Positions 9,477-19,187 are shown, counted from the stretch's first letter. The stretch is 64,000 bases of DNA from Sphingopyxis macrogoltabida (GCA_003241685.1 QFPJ01000001.1:62001-126000), one strand, 5' to 3'. Notes: generated by a model from the letters alone, not told the origin. Translations and numbers: made by a program.

Positions 9477-9585
9477 CCCCGAACCCTCCCTTGATCGGCT
9501 GGTGCCGATCGCGGGAGATTGGCCGTTGTCGCTATCCGGCGCCAATGCGGATTGTCGATCAAACCATGCGCGGATAGCGCCCTTC

Positions 9586-10824
9586 CTATGCGTGGCCGGG
9601 GTCCGGCGCGGCGATACGGCGGCGCAGCAGGAACAGCCCCAGCGCGAGCAGCGCCGTCGGGACGAGCATCAGCGTGAAGGCGGTCCGCCCGTCGAGATGC
9701 GCGAACAGCGCCCCGGTGATGATCGATCCCGTCGTGCCGCCCAAGGCAGAAAAAACGACGACAAGCCCCATCAGCGGCGGATGCTGGCGCTGCGGCATCG
9801 CGCTCAGCATCACCGAGATGATCGTCGGATAGATGGGCGCCAGCGCAAAACCGATCATCGGGAACAGGAAGGCGGCGGCGGGGGCATCGCGCCACGCCAT
9901 AATCGGCACCGGCGCCAGCCCGTCGGCCAGCGGCAGGACGAGCAGGATCAGCGCCGCGAGCAGCGCCAGGCAGATGTTCAGCACGGGATACCAGTCGAAC
10001 CGCGCCATCACCGCGCCGGCGACGAAGCGGCCGATGGCGATGCAGGCGGCGAACAGGCTGGCCGCCTGCACGCTCATCTGCGCGGGCAGGTGCAGCACTT
10101 CCTTGTTGAAGGTCGGCAGCCAGGTGCCGATCCCCTGTTCGATCAGCACGAAGACGAAGGCGCACAGGATGAAGACGAGGACGAGCGGCAGCGCGGCAAG
10201 GCGCAGCATCGCGCGCATCGGCGCGGGCTCTATCTCCGCCGCCGCCGCCTCTTCCTCCGCCCGGCTCGCGGGAATCGGTGCGGTCAGCAGCAGCGCGAGC
10301 GCCAGCGCGGGAATGACCGCCAGCACCCAATAGGCGTTCAGCCAGCGCAGCCCCTCCGGATCGATGAAGGCGCTGAACACCCAATAGGAGGACAGGACGC
10401 CGATCATGAACATGCCTTCGATCAGGCTGGTCAGGCTGGCGTGACCGCGCGCGTCGTCGGTGACGAGCCCGATCATAGAATAGACCACGACCTTGGCCAC
10501 CGCGAAAGCGGCGCCGACCATCGCGAAATGCAACTGCGCCAGGCCGAAGCTGCCGAACGGCGGCATGATGATGCAGGCGAGAACGGCCAGCGCCAGCGCG
10601 CCCGTCAGCGCGCGCTTCAGCCCAAGCCGCGGCAGGTAGCTGGCGGTCAGGAAGGACACGACGGCGATCGTGATGTCCTTGAACCCCTCCAGCGTGCTCG
10701 CCTGCGGCTTCGTCACTCCGAATGTGGCGATCGATTGCAGGATCACCGTCCCGACGCTGTTCAGCAGCATCGCGAAGGCGACATAGGTCAGGATCAGCGC
10801 GGCGATCAGTCGGGTGCGGGCCAT
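9586..10824 (-). CDS. MFS transporter, probable sugar permease
   Basis: A 412-residue protein with about 12 hydrophobic segments and a central cytoplasmic loop rich in Glu (SRAEEEAAAAEIE). ATG at 10824 follows AGGAGAGG. Position between the TonB receptor and the peptidase, downstream of a sugar phosphorylase, suggests it carries the oligosaccharide taken up by the receptor across the inner membrane. A terminator-like hairpin separates it from the receptor gene, so expression may be partly uncoupled. Family membership is clear from the membrane pattern; the sugar specificity is inference. Confidence 0.85.
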   Translation of the reverse strand: MARTRLIAALILTYVAFAMLLNSVGTVILQSIATFGVTKPQASTLEGFKDITIAVVSFLTASYLPRLGLKRALTGALALAVLACIIMPPFGSFGLAQLHFAMVGAAFAVAKVVVYSMIGLVTDDARGHASLTSLIEGMFMIGVLSSYWVFSAFIDPEGLRWLNAYWVLAVIPALALALLLTAPIPASRAEEEAAAAEIEPAPMRAMLRLAALPLVLVFILCAFVFVLIEQGIGTWLPTFNKEVLHLPAQMSVQAASLFAACIAIGRFVAGAVMARFDWYPVLNICLALLAALILLVLPLADGLAPVPIMAWRDAPAAAFLFPMIGFALAPIYPTIISVMLSAMPQRQHPPLMGLVVVFSALGGTTGSIITGALFAHLDGRTAFTLMLVPTALLALGLFLLRRRIAAPDPGHA

Positions 10825-10862
10825 AACCTCTCCTTGCCGCAAATCGGGGGGACCGCAAAGAA

Positions 10863-10891
10863 GGGTGGCCGCGCAGAAGCCGCGGCCACCC
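10863..10891 (-). terminator. Hairpin after the TonB receptor gene
   Basis: A perfect 11-bp stem (GGTGGCCGCG core) with a 7-nt loop, followed on the minus strand by TTCTTT. It lies about 15 nt past the receptor stop. The T-tract is weak, so it may attenuate rather than fully stop transcription into the MFS gene. Confidence 0.6.
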
Positions 10892-10905
10892 AGGGAGGGA
10901 TCAGG

Positions 10906-13272
10906 TTAGAATTTATAGGCGGCGCTGAACCGGAACGACCGGCCCAGGATCGGCCGCGCGTTGACGACCTCGCCCCCTGTCTGGCCCAGCGTGCGCGGAT
11001 CGCCTTCGGTCAGGCCGACCTCGTTGGTCAGATTGTCGGCCGTCACCGCAAAACTCAGCGCGCGGTTGACGTCGAGCGCGATGCCGGCATCGACCTTGAA
11101 ATAATTGGGCAAATCCTGCGTGTTGGCGGTGTCGGAGAAACGATCGCCGATATAGGCGACGGTCGAATAGACCGTCAGCTTGCCGTCATTGCCAAAGGGA
11201 ATGTCATAGGACGGCGTCACCCGCCACTGCCACTTCGGTTGCCGCTGCACGCGGTTGCCGCTGAGGTCGGTGGTCCCGCCGTCGGCAAAGAAATTGCGAT
11301 ATTTGGCGTCGAGCCAGGCGCCCGAAAAGGCGATCGAGAAATTCTCGACCGGGCGAATCTGGCCTTCCAGTTCGATGCCGGTGCTGCGGGCGCCGCCAAT
11401 GTCCGCGACGGGCGCGCCATTCTGGATCACCGTCGTCACCAGCCCGGTGAAGCGCGTGTGGAACAGCGTCGCATAGAGCGAGAGCATGTCGGTGCGAAGT
11501 TTCAGCCCGCCTTCATAATTGTCGACGCGCGGCGAGACGGTGATGCCTTCGCGCAGATTGTCGAAGAAGGGATTGGTGTTGCCGCGATTGTAGCGGACAT
11601 AGGCCCCGACCATCGGCGAGAAATCATAGTTCAGGCCCGCCGTCCACGACCAGGCGCCATTCTTGTACGCAATATTGCTGAACGTGCCGTCGAGCACCGC
11701 CGTGCCATTGTCGTAGAGCGTGTCGGGGTTGCCGTCGATGTCGACCGAGCTGTTGTTCTCCAGCGTCCCCGTCGCGCGGTAATTCTGATAGCGGATGCCG
11801 GCATCGAACCGCAGTTCGGGCGTCAGCTGATATTCGTCGACCGCGTAAAAGGCATATTCGCGGCCTTCATAGGCGGCGTTGACGTTGAAGAAGCTGCCCT
11901 GCGTATAACCGTTGTTGGTCGCGATCTGCCCATTGCCCAGAACCAGGTCGAGCACGCGCGCGTTGTTTTCCGCCGCGAGCAACCGGATGTTGCCGAGGTT
12001 CCACTGATCGTCCGACGAGAAGTCGGAATAATAGGCGCCCAGCGTCAGCTTGTTGTTGCCGCTCTTCCATTCGAGATTGAGGTCGTTGGTGAAATCCTCG
12101 ATCTGCTTGCGAACGATCCAGGTGCCCGCGCGAATGACCTGCTGGTTGGCGGGGTCGGCCACCGCCTGGCCGCCGTTCACATAGGTCAGGCTGCCGACGC
12201 TGCTGCCCAGCGAGGCGGCATAGTCGGCCGCCGACATCGCGGTGCTGGCCGGGACCAGGCCGGTCGTGTCGGCGTCGCCGTTGAGGTAGCTGGCGCGGTA
12301 ACGGATCTGGATGCCCTCACCCAGTTCATAGTCGATATTGGTCCCGAAATTGACGAGCTTGGCGCCGCGGCCGTCGGCAAGGTCGACCCCGGTGCCGTCG
12401 GGCAGCATGGTGCGCCGCGTTTCGGGGCCCGCCAGCACGCCCGTGCCGGGATCGATATTGCCGAACTGGCGCACCTTGTCGCCGTCACGCACCACCGGAA
12501 TGGGCAGCAGCCACTGGCCATGATCGTTCAGATAGCGGCCGAACACCAGAATCGAACCGTGGTCGAGGTCGTGGCGGATGTTGGCGGTGATCTGACCGCC
12601 CTTTTCGACGGTATAGCGCGGGTCCCGAATTCCGTTGCCGTTGGCGTAATAGCCGCCGACCATGAAGCTGGTGTTCTCACCCAGCGGGCCGGACACCACG
12701 GCGTCGCCGCGCACCGTGCCGAAATCGGTGACGCTGGCCTTTACCAGCCCTTCGAAGTCGCGGCCGCCTTCCTTCTGGACGAAGTTGACGGTCAGGCCGG
12801 GCTGGCCGTTGCCGAACAAGGCCCCCGTGCCGCCGCGAACCGCCTCGACGCGGTCGATCGTCTCGTCGATGCGGATCAACTGCGTATTTTCGAGGAAGGA
12901 CAGCGTCGGCGGCGCGAAATAGGGGACGCCCTGCACCGTCAGCGTGACGAACACCGCATCGCCGCCGGACGGATAGCCGCGCACGAAGATGTTGGCGCCA
13001 TTCTGGCCGCCCGAGCTTTCGGCGGTGACGCCGGGGATGACTTTCAGCAGGTCGGCGGTGCTGTTCGGCGCCGCGCGCTCGATCGCTTCGGACCCGACGC
13101 TGGTGATCGCAAAGGCCGCATCCTGACGGCTGACGCCGCCGCCGGCGGTGCCGGTGACGATGATTTCCTGATCGGCATAGTCGTCCGGGGCCTGCGGGGC
13201 TTCCTGAGCCTGCGCCGCGACGGGCAGCGCGACCAGCGCCGCCGACGACAACAGATGAATCCGGTTCAACAT
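10906..13272 (-). CDS. TonB-dependent outer-membrane receptor
   Basis: A 788-residue precursor: signal peptide (residues 1-22, ending AQAQ), then EIIVTG at the start of the plug. The plug has the usual LLKVIPGV and EAVRGGTGALFGNGQPG signatures. A long beta-barrel ends in YKF with the C-terminal Phe needed for outer-membrane assembly. It imports a ligand with energy from TonB-ExbBD. The ATG lies 7 nt inside the end of the GH65 phosphorylase gene, so the two are probably translationally coupled. This context points to an alpha-glucoside as ligand. No N-terminal FecR-interacting signalling domain is seen. Confidence 0.93.
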   Translation of the reverse strand: MLNRIHLLSSAALVALPVAAQAQEAPQAPDDYADQEIIVTGTAGGGVSRQDAAFAITSVGSEAIERAAPNSTADLLKVIPGVTAESSGGQNGANIFVRGYPSGGDAVFVTLTVQGVPYFAPPTLSFLENTQLIRIDETIDRVEAVRGGTGALFGNGQPGLTVNFVQKEGGRDFEGLVKASVTDFGTVRGDAVVSGPLGENTSFMVGGYYANGNGIRDPRYTVEKGGQITANIRHDLDHGSILVFGRYLNDHGQWLLPIPVVRDGDKVRQFGNIDPGTGVLAGPETRRTMLPDGTGVDLADGRGAKLVNFGTNIDYELGEGIQIRYRASYLNGDADTTGLVPASTAMSAADYAASLGSSVGSLTYVNGGQAVADPANQQVIRAGTWIVRKQIEDFTNDLNLEWKSGNNKLTLGAYYSDFSSDDQWNLGNIRLLAAENNARVLDLVLGNGQIATNNGYTQGSFFNVNAAYEGREYAFYAVDEYQLTPELRFDAGIRYQNYRATGTLENNSSVDIDGNPDTLYDNGTAVLDGTFSNIAYKNGAWSWTAGLNYDFSPMVGAYVRYNRGNTNPFFDNLREGITVSPRVDNYEGGLKLRTDMLSLYATLFHTRFTGLVTTVIQNGAPVADIGGARSTGIELEGQIRPVENFSIAFSGAWLDAKYRNFFADGGTTDLSGNRVQRQPKWQWRVTPSYDIPFGNDGKLTVYSTVAYIGDRFSDTANTQDLPNYFKVDAGIALDVNRALSFAVTADNLTNEVGLTEGDPRTLGQTGGEVVNARPILGRSFRFSAAYKF

Positions 13273-16226
13273 GGCAATTCCTCCACTTTTCCTGTTCTGC
13301 TTTGAAGACCTTCGCCCCGCGCGCCGCCCCGTTCCGACGCCAGTATCCGGCTGACCGAGAGTTCGCCGATGGCGGGGACGCGAACGTCGGCATCGGGCAG
13401 CGCCTCGTCCGAGCCGATGCCAATGGCCACCATGCCTGCCGCATGAATGGCCGCAATTCCGGCTCTGGCGTCCTCGACGCCGATGCACTGGTCCGGGGAC
13501 AGGCCCATGCCGGCGGCACAGGCCAGAAATATATCGGGCGCCGGCTTCGCATGGGCCACGGCGCCCGCGTCGGCGATAAAATCGAACTGATCGGCAATGC
13601 CGAGCAGGCGGACCACGTCGGGGGCGTTGCGGCTTGCCGACGCAAGGCCGATCCTGAGCCCCGCCGCGCGCAGCCCATCGAACAGATTGATCACGCCATC
13701 GAACAGGTCGGCGGGCGAATAGGCGGACAGCCGTTGCCGATAGAGCCCGTTCTTTTCCGCCAGCATCGCATCGAACCGTCCGGCATCGACGTCGGTGCCC
13801 GAATGATCGAGGATCAGGCGCAACGACGCGGCGCGGTCGACGCCTTTCAGCCGGTCGTTGAACGCGCGGTCGAAGCGCAGGTCGTGGCGATCGGCAAGCG
13901 CCTGCCACGCCTGATAATGGTCCTCCGCCGTGTCGGTCAGTACGCCGTCGAGGTCGAAGATGACGCCCTTCAGCGCCGGGCGCGGCAGGAACAGGGGGTC
14001 CGCCCCGACCTGCACCGGACGGCCATGGTCGCGAATGTCGACCGGCGCGCCCGAGATCAGGCTATAGGTGCATCCGGCGTCGCAGACCGACAGATCGATC
14101 ACGCTGCCGCGCCACTGCAGGCGAAAGCCGTAGCCGCGCCAGGCGGCGGGCAATTGCGGACGGAAGGCCGGGACGGCGCCGTCGAGCCGCAGCCCGCCCC
14201 ATCCCTGCGCCAGCACCAGCCAGCTTCCCGCCAGCGCCGCCATGTGCAGGCCGTGCGAGCTGTTGCCGTGCCGATCCTCCAGATCGACGAAGGCGCATTC
14301 GCGCAGGAAGCCGAGCGCCGCCTCCTCATCGCCCAGCCGCGCGGCCGCGATGCCGAAGGACACCGACGACAACGTCGAATCATGGGTGGTGACGCGGCCA
14401 TAATAGTCGAGGTTGCGCCGCTGGCGCGTCACCGGCATTTCGACCAGATCCATCGCCATGGCCTGAACCACATTGCCCTGTTTCGCGACCTGATGGCGAA
14501 ACAGGATCATCGGATGATAGCGCATCAGCAGCGGACCGCCGCCGTCCCGTGCGCCGAATCCGGGCAGTTCCGGGCGGCCGAGAAACGCGTCGTCCTGCGG
14601 ATTGACGCCCAGCGCCGCATCGACCGGCAGCCACATCTTCGTCGCCGCGCGGCGCCATGCCGCCACTTCGTCCCCGGCCAGTCCGATGGCGAGGGCCAGC
14701 GACGCAAAATCGTCCGGTGCCCGCTCGCGCAGCCAGTCGGCCGTCTCGGCAGCATAGGCCAGGTGGCGCCGCGCGATGGCGTTGGTGTAGAAATCATTGT
14801 CGACCAGCGCCGAATATTCGTCGGGCCCGGTCACGCCATGGATGCAGAAAGCGCCGCCGCGCCGCGCATCGAACGCGCCGACATCCATCCAGATACGCGC
14901 GGTGTCGAAGAGCATTTCGGCCGCTTCGGCACGAAAACCCTCGTCGCCCGACGCCGCGACATAGAGGGCGAGCGCATAGGCGATGTCGCCATTGATATGA
15001 TATTGCGCCGACCCCGTCGGATAGTGCGACGAACATTCGGCGCCCGCGATCGTCCGCCACGGATAAAGCGCCCCGCGCGCATGCCCGATCGCCCGCGCAT
15101 GCGCCCGCGCCGCATCGAGCTTACCGATGCGATAGGCCAGCAGCGTCCGCGCCCGGTCGGGCGACTGGAGCGCCAGCACGGGCAGCATGAAGGTTTCGGC
15201 GTCCCAGAAATAATGGCCTTCATAGCCTTCGCCGGTCAGCCCCTTGGCCCCGATGCTGTGGTTTGCATCGCGGCTCGCCGACTGGTGAAGCTGGAACAGA
15301 TCGAAGCGCAGCGCCTGGGTGAGCGCATCGTCGCCGTCAATCGCGAAGGCGGCGGCGTCCCACAGCCGCTTCACCGCGGCGCGCTGATCGGCGGCGATCG
15401 CGTCGAATTCCATCCCGACGTCGGGCAGCGAAGGGTCGGCCGGGCGGCCGCCGGTGCAGGCGGCGACCACCCGGTCGAAGGACAGGGTACCGCCGGCGAC
15501 CAACGCGCTACGCACCGTATGACCGGCCGCCACCGCCGCGACCCTGGCGGCGGAGCTGGTCACATGCTGGCGATAGGCGAGTTCGACGGCACCCTGTCCA
15601 AACCGGGTGACCGATGGATGGTCGCCCGGTTCGGGGGGAAGGATCGTCCAGACGGGGCGCAGCCGACCCGAAATGCGCGGATCATCGGCCTCGGCGCCGG
15701 CGGGCGCCGCAACTTCGAGGCCATAGGTCAGGACGGCTTCGACATCGGCGGCGAAATCGACCGGCGTGATCGTCACGCGCGAGGCGACACAGGCACCCCC
15801 GTCCAGCGGGACGATGCGCTGCGCCGCAATATCGATGTGCCGGCCGTCGGCCGTCCGCCAGCGCGTCCGGCGCTGAAACTGTCCGCATCCCAGATCGAGC
15901 GCGAATTCGGTATCGATCGGCTTCGCCGCGCCGAAATCCAGTTCTGCCCCGTCGATCCGCAGCCGGATCAGGACGGGACTGGGACAGGCGACGCGCGTGT
16001 CGGTGGCGCCGGCATAGCCGGGGAAGCTTTCATGATAATCGATCGGCCGGCGGACGAAGGCGTCGGGCAGATAGGCGCATGGCGCGGCGGCCAGTTCATC
16101 GGCCTGCCCCTCGACACCCAGCAGGCCGTTGGCAAGCGCGAACAGCGCCGGAACCGCCGGGCCCGCCGCATCGGAACCCCGGCGGACGAGCCGCATCGCA
16201 TCGCTGGATTGTTCGAAAGCCGTCAC
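13266..16226 (-). CDS. GH65 glycoside phosphorylase fused to beta-phosphoglucomutase
   Basis: A 986-residue bifunctional protein. Residues about 1-740 are a GH65 enzyme (maltose, trehalose, kojibiose or nigerose phosphorylase class) with HYFWDAETF and the catalytic acid Glu470 in TGPDEY. Residues about 752-960 are a HAD-type beta-phosphoglucomutase with FDLDGVLTD (Asp758 nucleophile, Asp760 acid/base), ASASRNA and GVEDARAG. Phosphorolysis of an alpha-disaccharide gives beta-glucose 1-phosphate, which the second domain converts to glucose 6-phosphate. No signal peptide is present, so it is cytoplasmic. It is the first gene after the LacI operator and overlaps the TonB receptor gene by 7 nt. 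Which disaccharide is used cannot be told. Confidence 0.92.
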   Translation of the reverse strand: MTAFEQSSDAMRLVRRGSDAAGPAVPALFALANGLLGVEGQADELAAAPCAYLPDAFVRRPIDYHESFPGYAGATDTRVACPSPVLIRLRIDGAELDFGAAKPIDTEFALDLGCGQFQRRTRWRTADGRHIDIAAQRIVPLDGGACVASRVTITPVDFAADVEAVLTYGLEVAAPAGAEADDPRISGRLRPVWTILPPEPGDHPSVTRFGQGAVELAYRQHVTSSAARVAAVAAGHTVRSALVAGGTLSFDRVVAACTGGRPADPSLPDVGMEFDAIAADQRAAVKRLWDAAAFAIDGDDALTQALRFDLFQLHQSASRDANHSIGAKGLTGEGYEGHYFWDAETFMLPVLALQSPDRARTLLAYRIGKLDAARAHARAIGHARGALYPWRTIAGAECSSHYPTGSAQYHINGDIAYALALYVAASGDEGFRAEAAEMLFDTARIWMDVGAFDARRGGAFCIHGVTGPDEYSALVDNDFYTNAIARRHLAYAAETADWLRERAPDDFASLALAIGLAGDEVAAWRRAATKMWLPVDAALGVNPQDDAFLGRPELPGFGARDGGGPLLMRYHPMILFRHQVAKQGNVVQAMAMDLVEMPVTRQRRNLDYYGRVTTHDSTLSSVSFGIAAARLGDEEAALGFLRECAFVDLEDRHGNSSHGLHMAALAGSWLVLAQGWGGLRLDGAVPAFRPQLPAAWRGYGFRLQWRGSVIDLSVCDAGCTYSLISGAPVDIRDHGRPVQVGADPLFLPRPALKGVIFDLDGVLTDTAEDHYQAWQALADRHDLRFDRAFNDRLKGVDRAASLRLILDHSGTDVDAGRFDAMLAEKNGLYRQRLSAYSPADLFDGVINLFDGLRAAGLRIGLASASRNAPDVVRLLGIADQFDFIADAGAVAHAKPAPDIFLACAAGMGLSPDQCIGVEDARAGIAAIHAAGMVAIGIGSDEALPDADVRVPAIGELSVSRILASERGGARGEGLQSRTGKVEELPC

Positions 16227-16270
16227 CTGTCCTCACCCTGGGGCGCCCGCTGCATCGGCCGACGCTCGCC

Positions 16271-16330
16271 CCCATGTCCGGCAAAATGGTATCGATGTCA
16301 AGGTATCGATACCATTTTGCCGGACATGGG
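16271..16330 (-). promoter_or_regulatory. LacI-type double operator: 26-bp perfect inverted repeat around a -35 box
   Basis: Arms at 16271-16296 and 16305-16330 are exact reverse complements over 26 bp, with an 8-nt spacer. The inner parts hold GGTATCGATACC (perfect 12-bp palindrome, 16302-16313) and a second half copy GGTATCGAT. On the minus strand a perfect TTGACA (16301-16296) lies between them and faces the GH65 gene. The central CG palindrome is typical of LacI-family operators, and a LacI gene is adjacent. Confidence 0.75.
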
Positions 16331-16359
16331 TTGGAAATGCGGGCTTCGGGTGGGGAGGC

Positions 16360-17364
16360 TCAGCTGTCGCGGACCACCAGTTCCACGGGCATCACGCGCG
16401 AATCGACGGACTTTCCGGCAACCAGGTCCAGCACCTTGCGTGCCAGCAATTCGCCGCCAGCGGCCCAATCCTGACGGATGGTCGTCAATCGGGGCGCGAT
16501 GATGGACGCACCCGGCGCGTCGTCGAAACCGATCACCGAAATTGCGTCCGGCACGGCAACGCCGCGTGCCTGCAACGCTTCGATCGCGCCCATCGCGATC
16601 GCGTCGCTCGCGGCAAAGACGGCGTCGAACGTCCGGCCGCGATCGAGCAGGCGGTCGATCGCTTCATGCCCGCCGGCGGCGGTAAAGGCGCAGGCGACGC
16701 GGTCGACGATATCCGCCCCGGCGTCCCGCATCGCCGCTTCGAAACCGGCCAGCCGATCCTCGACCTCGCCATGCTGGGTTTCGCCCAGAAAGATCGCCCG
16801 GCGGCGCCCCCGCTCGATCAGGCAGGTTGCCGCCAGCCGTCCGCCTTCCCGATTGTCGCTGCCGACGACGATGCGATCGGGCGGCCCGTGCGCGGCCCCC
16901 CACACGACATAAGGCAGCCCGGTCGCCGCGATCATGGCGGCGGCATCGTCATGCACCCCCTGCCCCAACAGGATGACGCCATCGGCCGACGGCGGATGCT
17001 GCGCGAACAGGTCGATGGTGGTCAGCACCATATTCTGTCCTGCCGCGGTCAATCGCTGCATGATCCCGCCCAGCAGAGACAGCGGGTAGGGTTCGCTCAT
17101 CAACCGGTCGTGCGACGGCGCCATTTCGATGACCACCGCGATGGTGCGCGTGCGTTGCTGGCGCAAATTGCGCGCCGATATGTTCAGGCGATAACCCATG
17201 CGCTCGGCGGTTTCGCGGATCAGGCGGCGCGTGCTGTCCTTGACCGTGCTCTGGTCGGACAGGGCGCGCGACACGGTGATCTTTGCGACCCCCAGTTCCC
17301 GCGCGATATCCGCCATGGTGGGGCGCGCGTTGCCGCCGCCGTTGGAACCGGAACCGATAGCCAT
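16360..17364 (-). CDS. LacI-family transcriptional regulator
   Basis: A 334-residue regulator. Residues about 16-40 form the helix-turn-helix TMADIARELGVAKITVSRALS with the hinge helix following (YRLNISARNLRQQ). The rest is a periplasmic-binding-protein-like sensor. GGGAGGGG precedes the ATG at 17364. The gene lies directly upstream of the operator and the GH65-receptor operon in the same direction. It is presumed to repress that operon and be released by a sugar or sugar phosphate. Readthrough into the operon would cross the operator. Confidence 0.93.
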   Translation of the reverse strand: MAIGSGSNGGGNARPTMADIARELGVAKITVSRALSDQSTVKDSTRRLIRETAERMGYRLNISARNLRQQRTRTIAVVIEMAPSHDRLMSEPYPLSLLGGIMQRLTAAGQNMVLTTIDLFAQHPPSADGVILLGQGVHDDAAAMIAATGLPYVVWGAAHGPPDRIVVGSDNREGGRLAATCLIERGRRRAIFLGETQHGEVEDRLAGFEAAMRDAGADIVDRVACAFTAAGGHEAIDRLLDRGRTFDAVFAASDAIAMGAIEALQARGVAVPDAISVIGFDDAPGASIIAPRLTTIRQDWAAGGELLARKVLDLVAGKSVDSRVMPVELVVRDS

Positions 17365-17419
17365 GCCCCTCCCTTAACGTGGCGGCTCCCTGTTTCACAA
17401 GCGGCGATCGGCGGCGCCG

Positions 17420-19054
17420 TCAGTTCGTCCAGTAGACATAGTCCTGACCATCGCGCCACGCTGTATTCAGCGGCACGTCGATGCGGACCGGCCCTTCGAT
17501 CAATCCCGGCCAGATCGGCCTGACCATGCCGCGATTCTGATCCTCCAGCATCGTCTTCAGCGCGGCGACGCGCCGCGGCTCGCGGGCCGACAGATCGGTC
17601 CGCTCGGTCGGATCGGCGGCAAGATTATACAGCCGCGTCTTTTCGGGGCGTTTCGTGACCTGCAATTTCCAGTCGCCCGCGCGCACCGCGCGATAATCGC
17701 CCGACCGCCAGAAGAGCGCCGGCCGCGTCGCCGGGCCGGCCAGGATGTTCGCGCTGTCGATCGTGCGGCCGGTGGGCACCGGCGCGCCCGCCGCCGCCGC
17801 GATCGTCGCGAAGATATCGATATGTCCGGTCATGTCGGCGCGCACCGACCCCGGCGCGATCTTGGCCGGCCAGCGCATGAACAGCGGCGTGCGGATGCCG
17901 CCTTCAAAGAAGGTCGCCTTCCATCCGCGATAGGGGGCGTTCAGATTTTCGATGCCATTGTACCAGGCGCCGCCGTTGTCGCTGGTGAAGATGACCAGCG
18001 TATTGTCGTCGATGCCAAGCTGTTTCAGCTTTGCCATCACATCGCCGATGCGCCGGTCCATATGCGCGATCATCGCGCCATAGACGCGCGTCTTGTGATC
18101 CTTGATCTGCGGCAGCTTGTCATATTCGGCGCGCGTCGCCTGAAGCGGCGTGTGCGGCGCGTTGAACGCCAGATAGAGGAAGAAGGGCCGGTTGCGATTG
18201 GCCTCGATCGCCCGGATCGCCTCGTCGGCGAAATAGTCGGTCATATGCCCCCGGGGATGAAACCGCGGGCCGCCATTATAGGTCACGGCGTGGCGCAGGT
18301 TCGGCCACAGGAAATGGTCGATCCGGTCCCACGGCAGCTTGGCATTCACCGCCTGCGGGTCGTCTTCGGGCAGGAACATGGCGCCGCCGCCCAAAACCGC
18401 GACGCTCTGGTCGAAACCCTGTCCCTGGGGCTGGAGCGCCGGCGCCTCGCCCAGATGCCATTTGCCGATGTGCAGCGTGCGATAGCCCGCCGCCTTGACC
18501 GCCTCGGCGATCGTCACTTCGCTCGCGGGCACGCCCATGTCGGGATAATCGGGAATGTCCGGCGTGATGCGGTCGCGGTGAAAGATGGTCTTCAGCGGCC
18601 CGACCCCGTCACCATGCGCCAGATTTTCGGCGAACTGTACCGGCACGGCGGTGAATTCGAACCCGAACCGCGTCGGATAGCGCCCGGTCATCATCGCCGC
18701 GCGCGACGGCGAACAGGTGGCGTTGGCGGCATAGGCGGTGGTGAAATTCATCCCCTCGCGCGCCAGCGCATCGATGTTCGGCGTCCGGACGATCCCGCCC
18801 GCCACCCCGCCGCCGTTCAGGCTGATGTCGTTATAACCCAGATCATCGGCGACGATCAGGATGATGTTCGGTGGACGCGCGCCGGCGGACGGTTCGGCAG
18901 GACCGCTTTCCCACACGATCGGGCGGTTGGGCTGAACGGGGTCGCGCCAATCCTGGATCAGTCCGGGCAGGCGATATTTGTTCGCCTGAAACACGCCATA
19001 CCCCCCCGCGCCAGCCAACAGCATGATGCCGAGCGCGATCCATCTTTTCCGCAT
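17420..19054 (-). CDS. Type I sulfatase (Cys-type), membrane-anchored or exported
   Basis: A 544-residue alkaline-phosphatase-fold sulfatase. An N-terminal hydrophobic segment (residues 5-22, no clear cleavage site) suggests a signal anchor facing the periplasm. NIILIVADDLGYNDI carries metal ligands. The CSPSR motif has Cys114, the residue converted to formylglycine. GKWHLGE and TSDNGGAW are further family motifs. ATG at 19054 follows AAGG and gives the membrane segment; the longer upstream frame runs through the divergent promoter. It is divergent from the TetR-FGE pair with a palindromic operator between them. The sulfate ester is unknown; steroid, aryl or carbohydrate sulfates are all possible. 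Confidence 0.9.
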   Translation of the reverse strand: MRKRWIALGIMLLAGAGGYGVFQANKYRLPGLIQDWRDPVQPNRPIVWESGPAEPSAGARPPNIILIVADDLGYNDISLNGGGVAGGIVRTPNIDALAREGMNFTTAYAANATCSPSRAAMMTGRYPTRFGFEFTAVPVQFAENLAHGDGVGPLKTIFHRDRITPDIPDYPDMGVPASEVTIAEAVKAAGYRTLHIGKWHLGEAPALQPQGQGFDQSVAVLGGGAMFLPEDDPQAVNAKLPWDRIDHFLWPNLRHAVTYNGGPRFHPRGHMTDYFADEAIRAIEANRNRPFFLYLAFNAPHTPLQATRAEYDKLPQIKDHKTRVYGAMIAHMDRRIGDVMAKLKQLGIDDNTLVIFTSDNGGAWYNGIENLNAPYRGWKATFFEGGIRTPLFMRWPAKIAPGSVRADMTGHIDIFATIAAAAGAPVPTGRTIDSANILAGPATRPALFWRSGDYRAVRAGDWKLQVTKRPEKTRLYNLAADPTERTDLSAREPRRVAALKTMLEDQNRGMVRPIWPGLIEGPVRIDVPLNTAWRDGQDYVYWTN

Positions 19055-19095
19055 GGCCACCTTCCCCCCGCTTCGTCTTCCGGTTGCCCGGAAAC

Positions 19096-19118
19096 TTATG
19101 ACACTATATGTGCCATTA
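19096..19118. promoter_or_regulatory. Palindromic operator A, probable TetR site
   Basis: A 23-bp imperfect palindrome, arms TTATGACAC / GTGCCATTA around TATAT. It lies between the divergent sulfatase and TetR genes. It overlaps a minus-strand TATAGT (19108-19103) and abuts a plus-strand TATAAT (19117-19122), so a bound repressor would block both promoters. It matches operator B at 22572-22594 at 17 of 23 positions. Confidence 0.65.
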
Positions 19119-19187
19119 TAATCGGGCCCATGCAAGGCGGTTCGCGGGACATTGACCGCGATGCAAAGCTGGGGCAGCGGAGGCCGC

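Noticed and set aside
9502..13305. 1267-codon plus-strand open frame across the MFS and TonB receptor genes
   Set aside because: Low-complexity Arg/Gln/Asp-rich translation without domains; the opposite strand holds two well-defined proteins.
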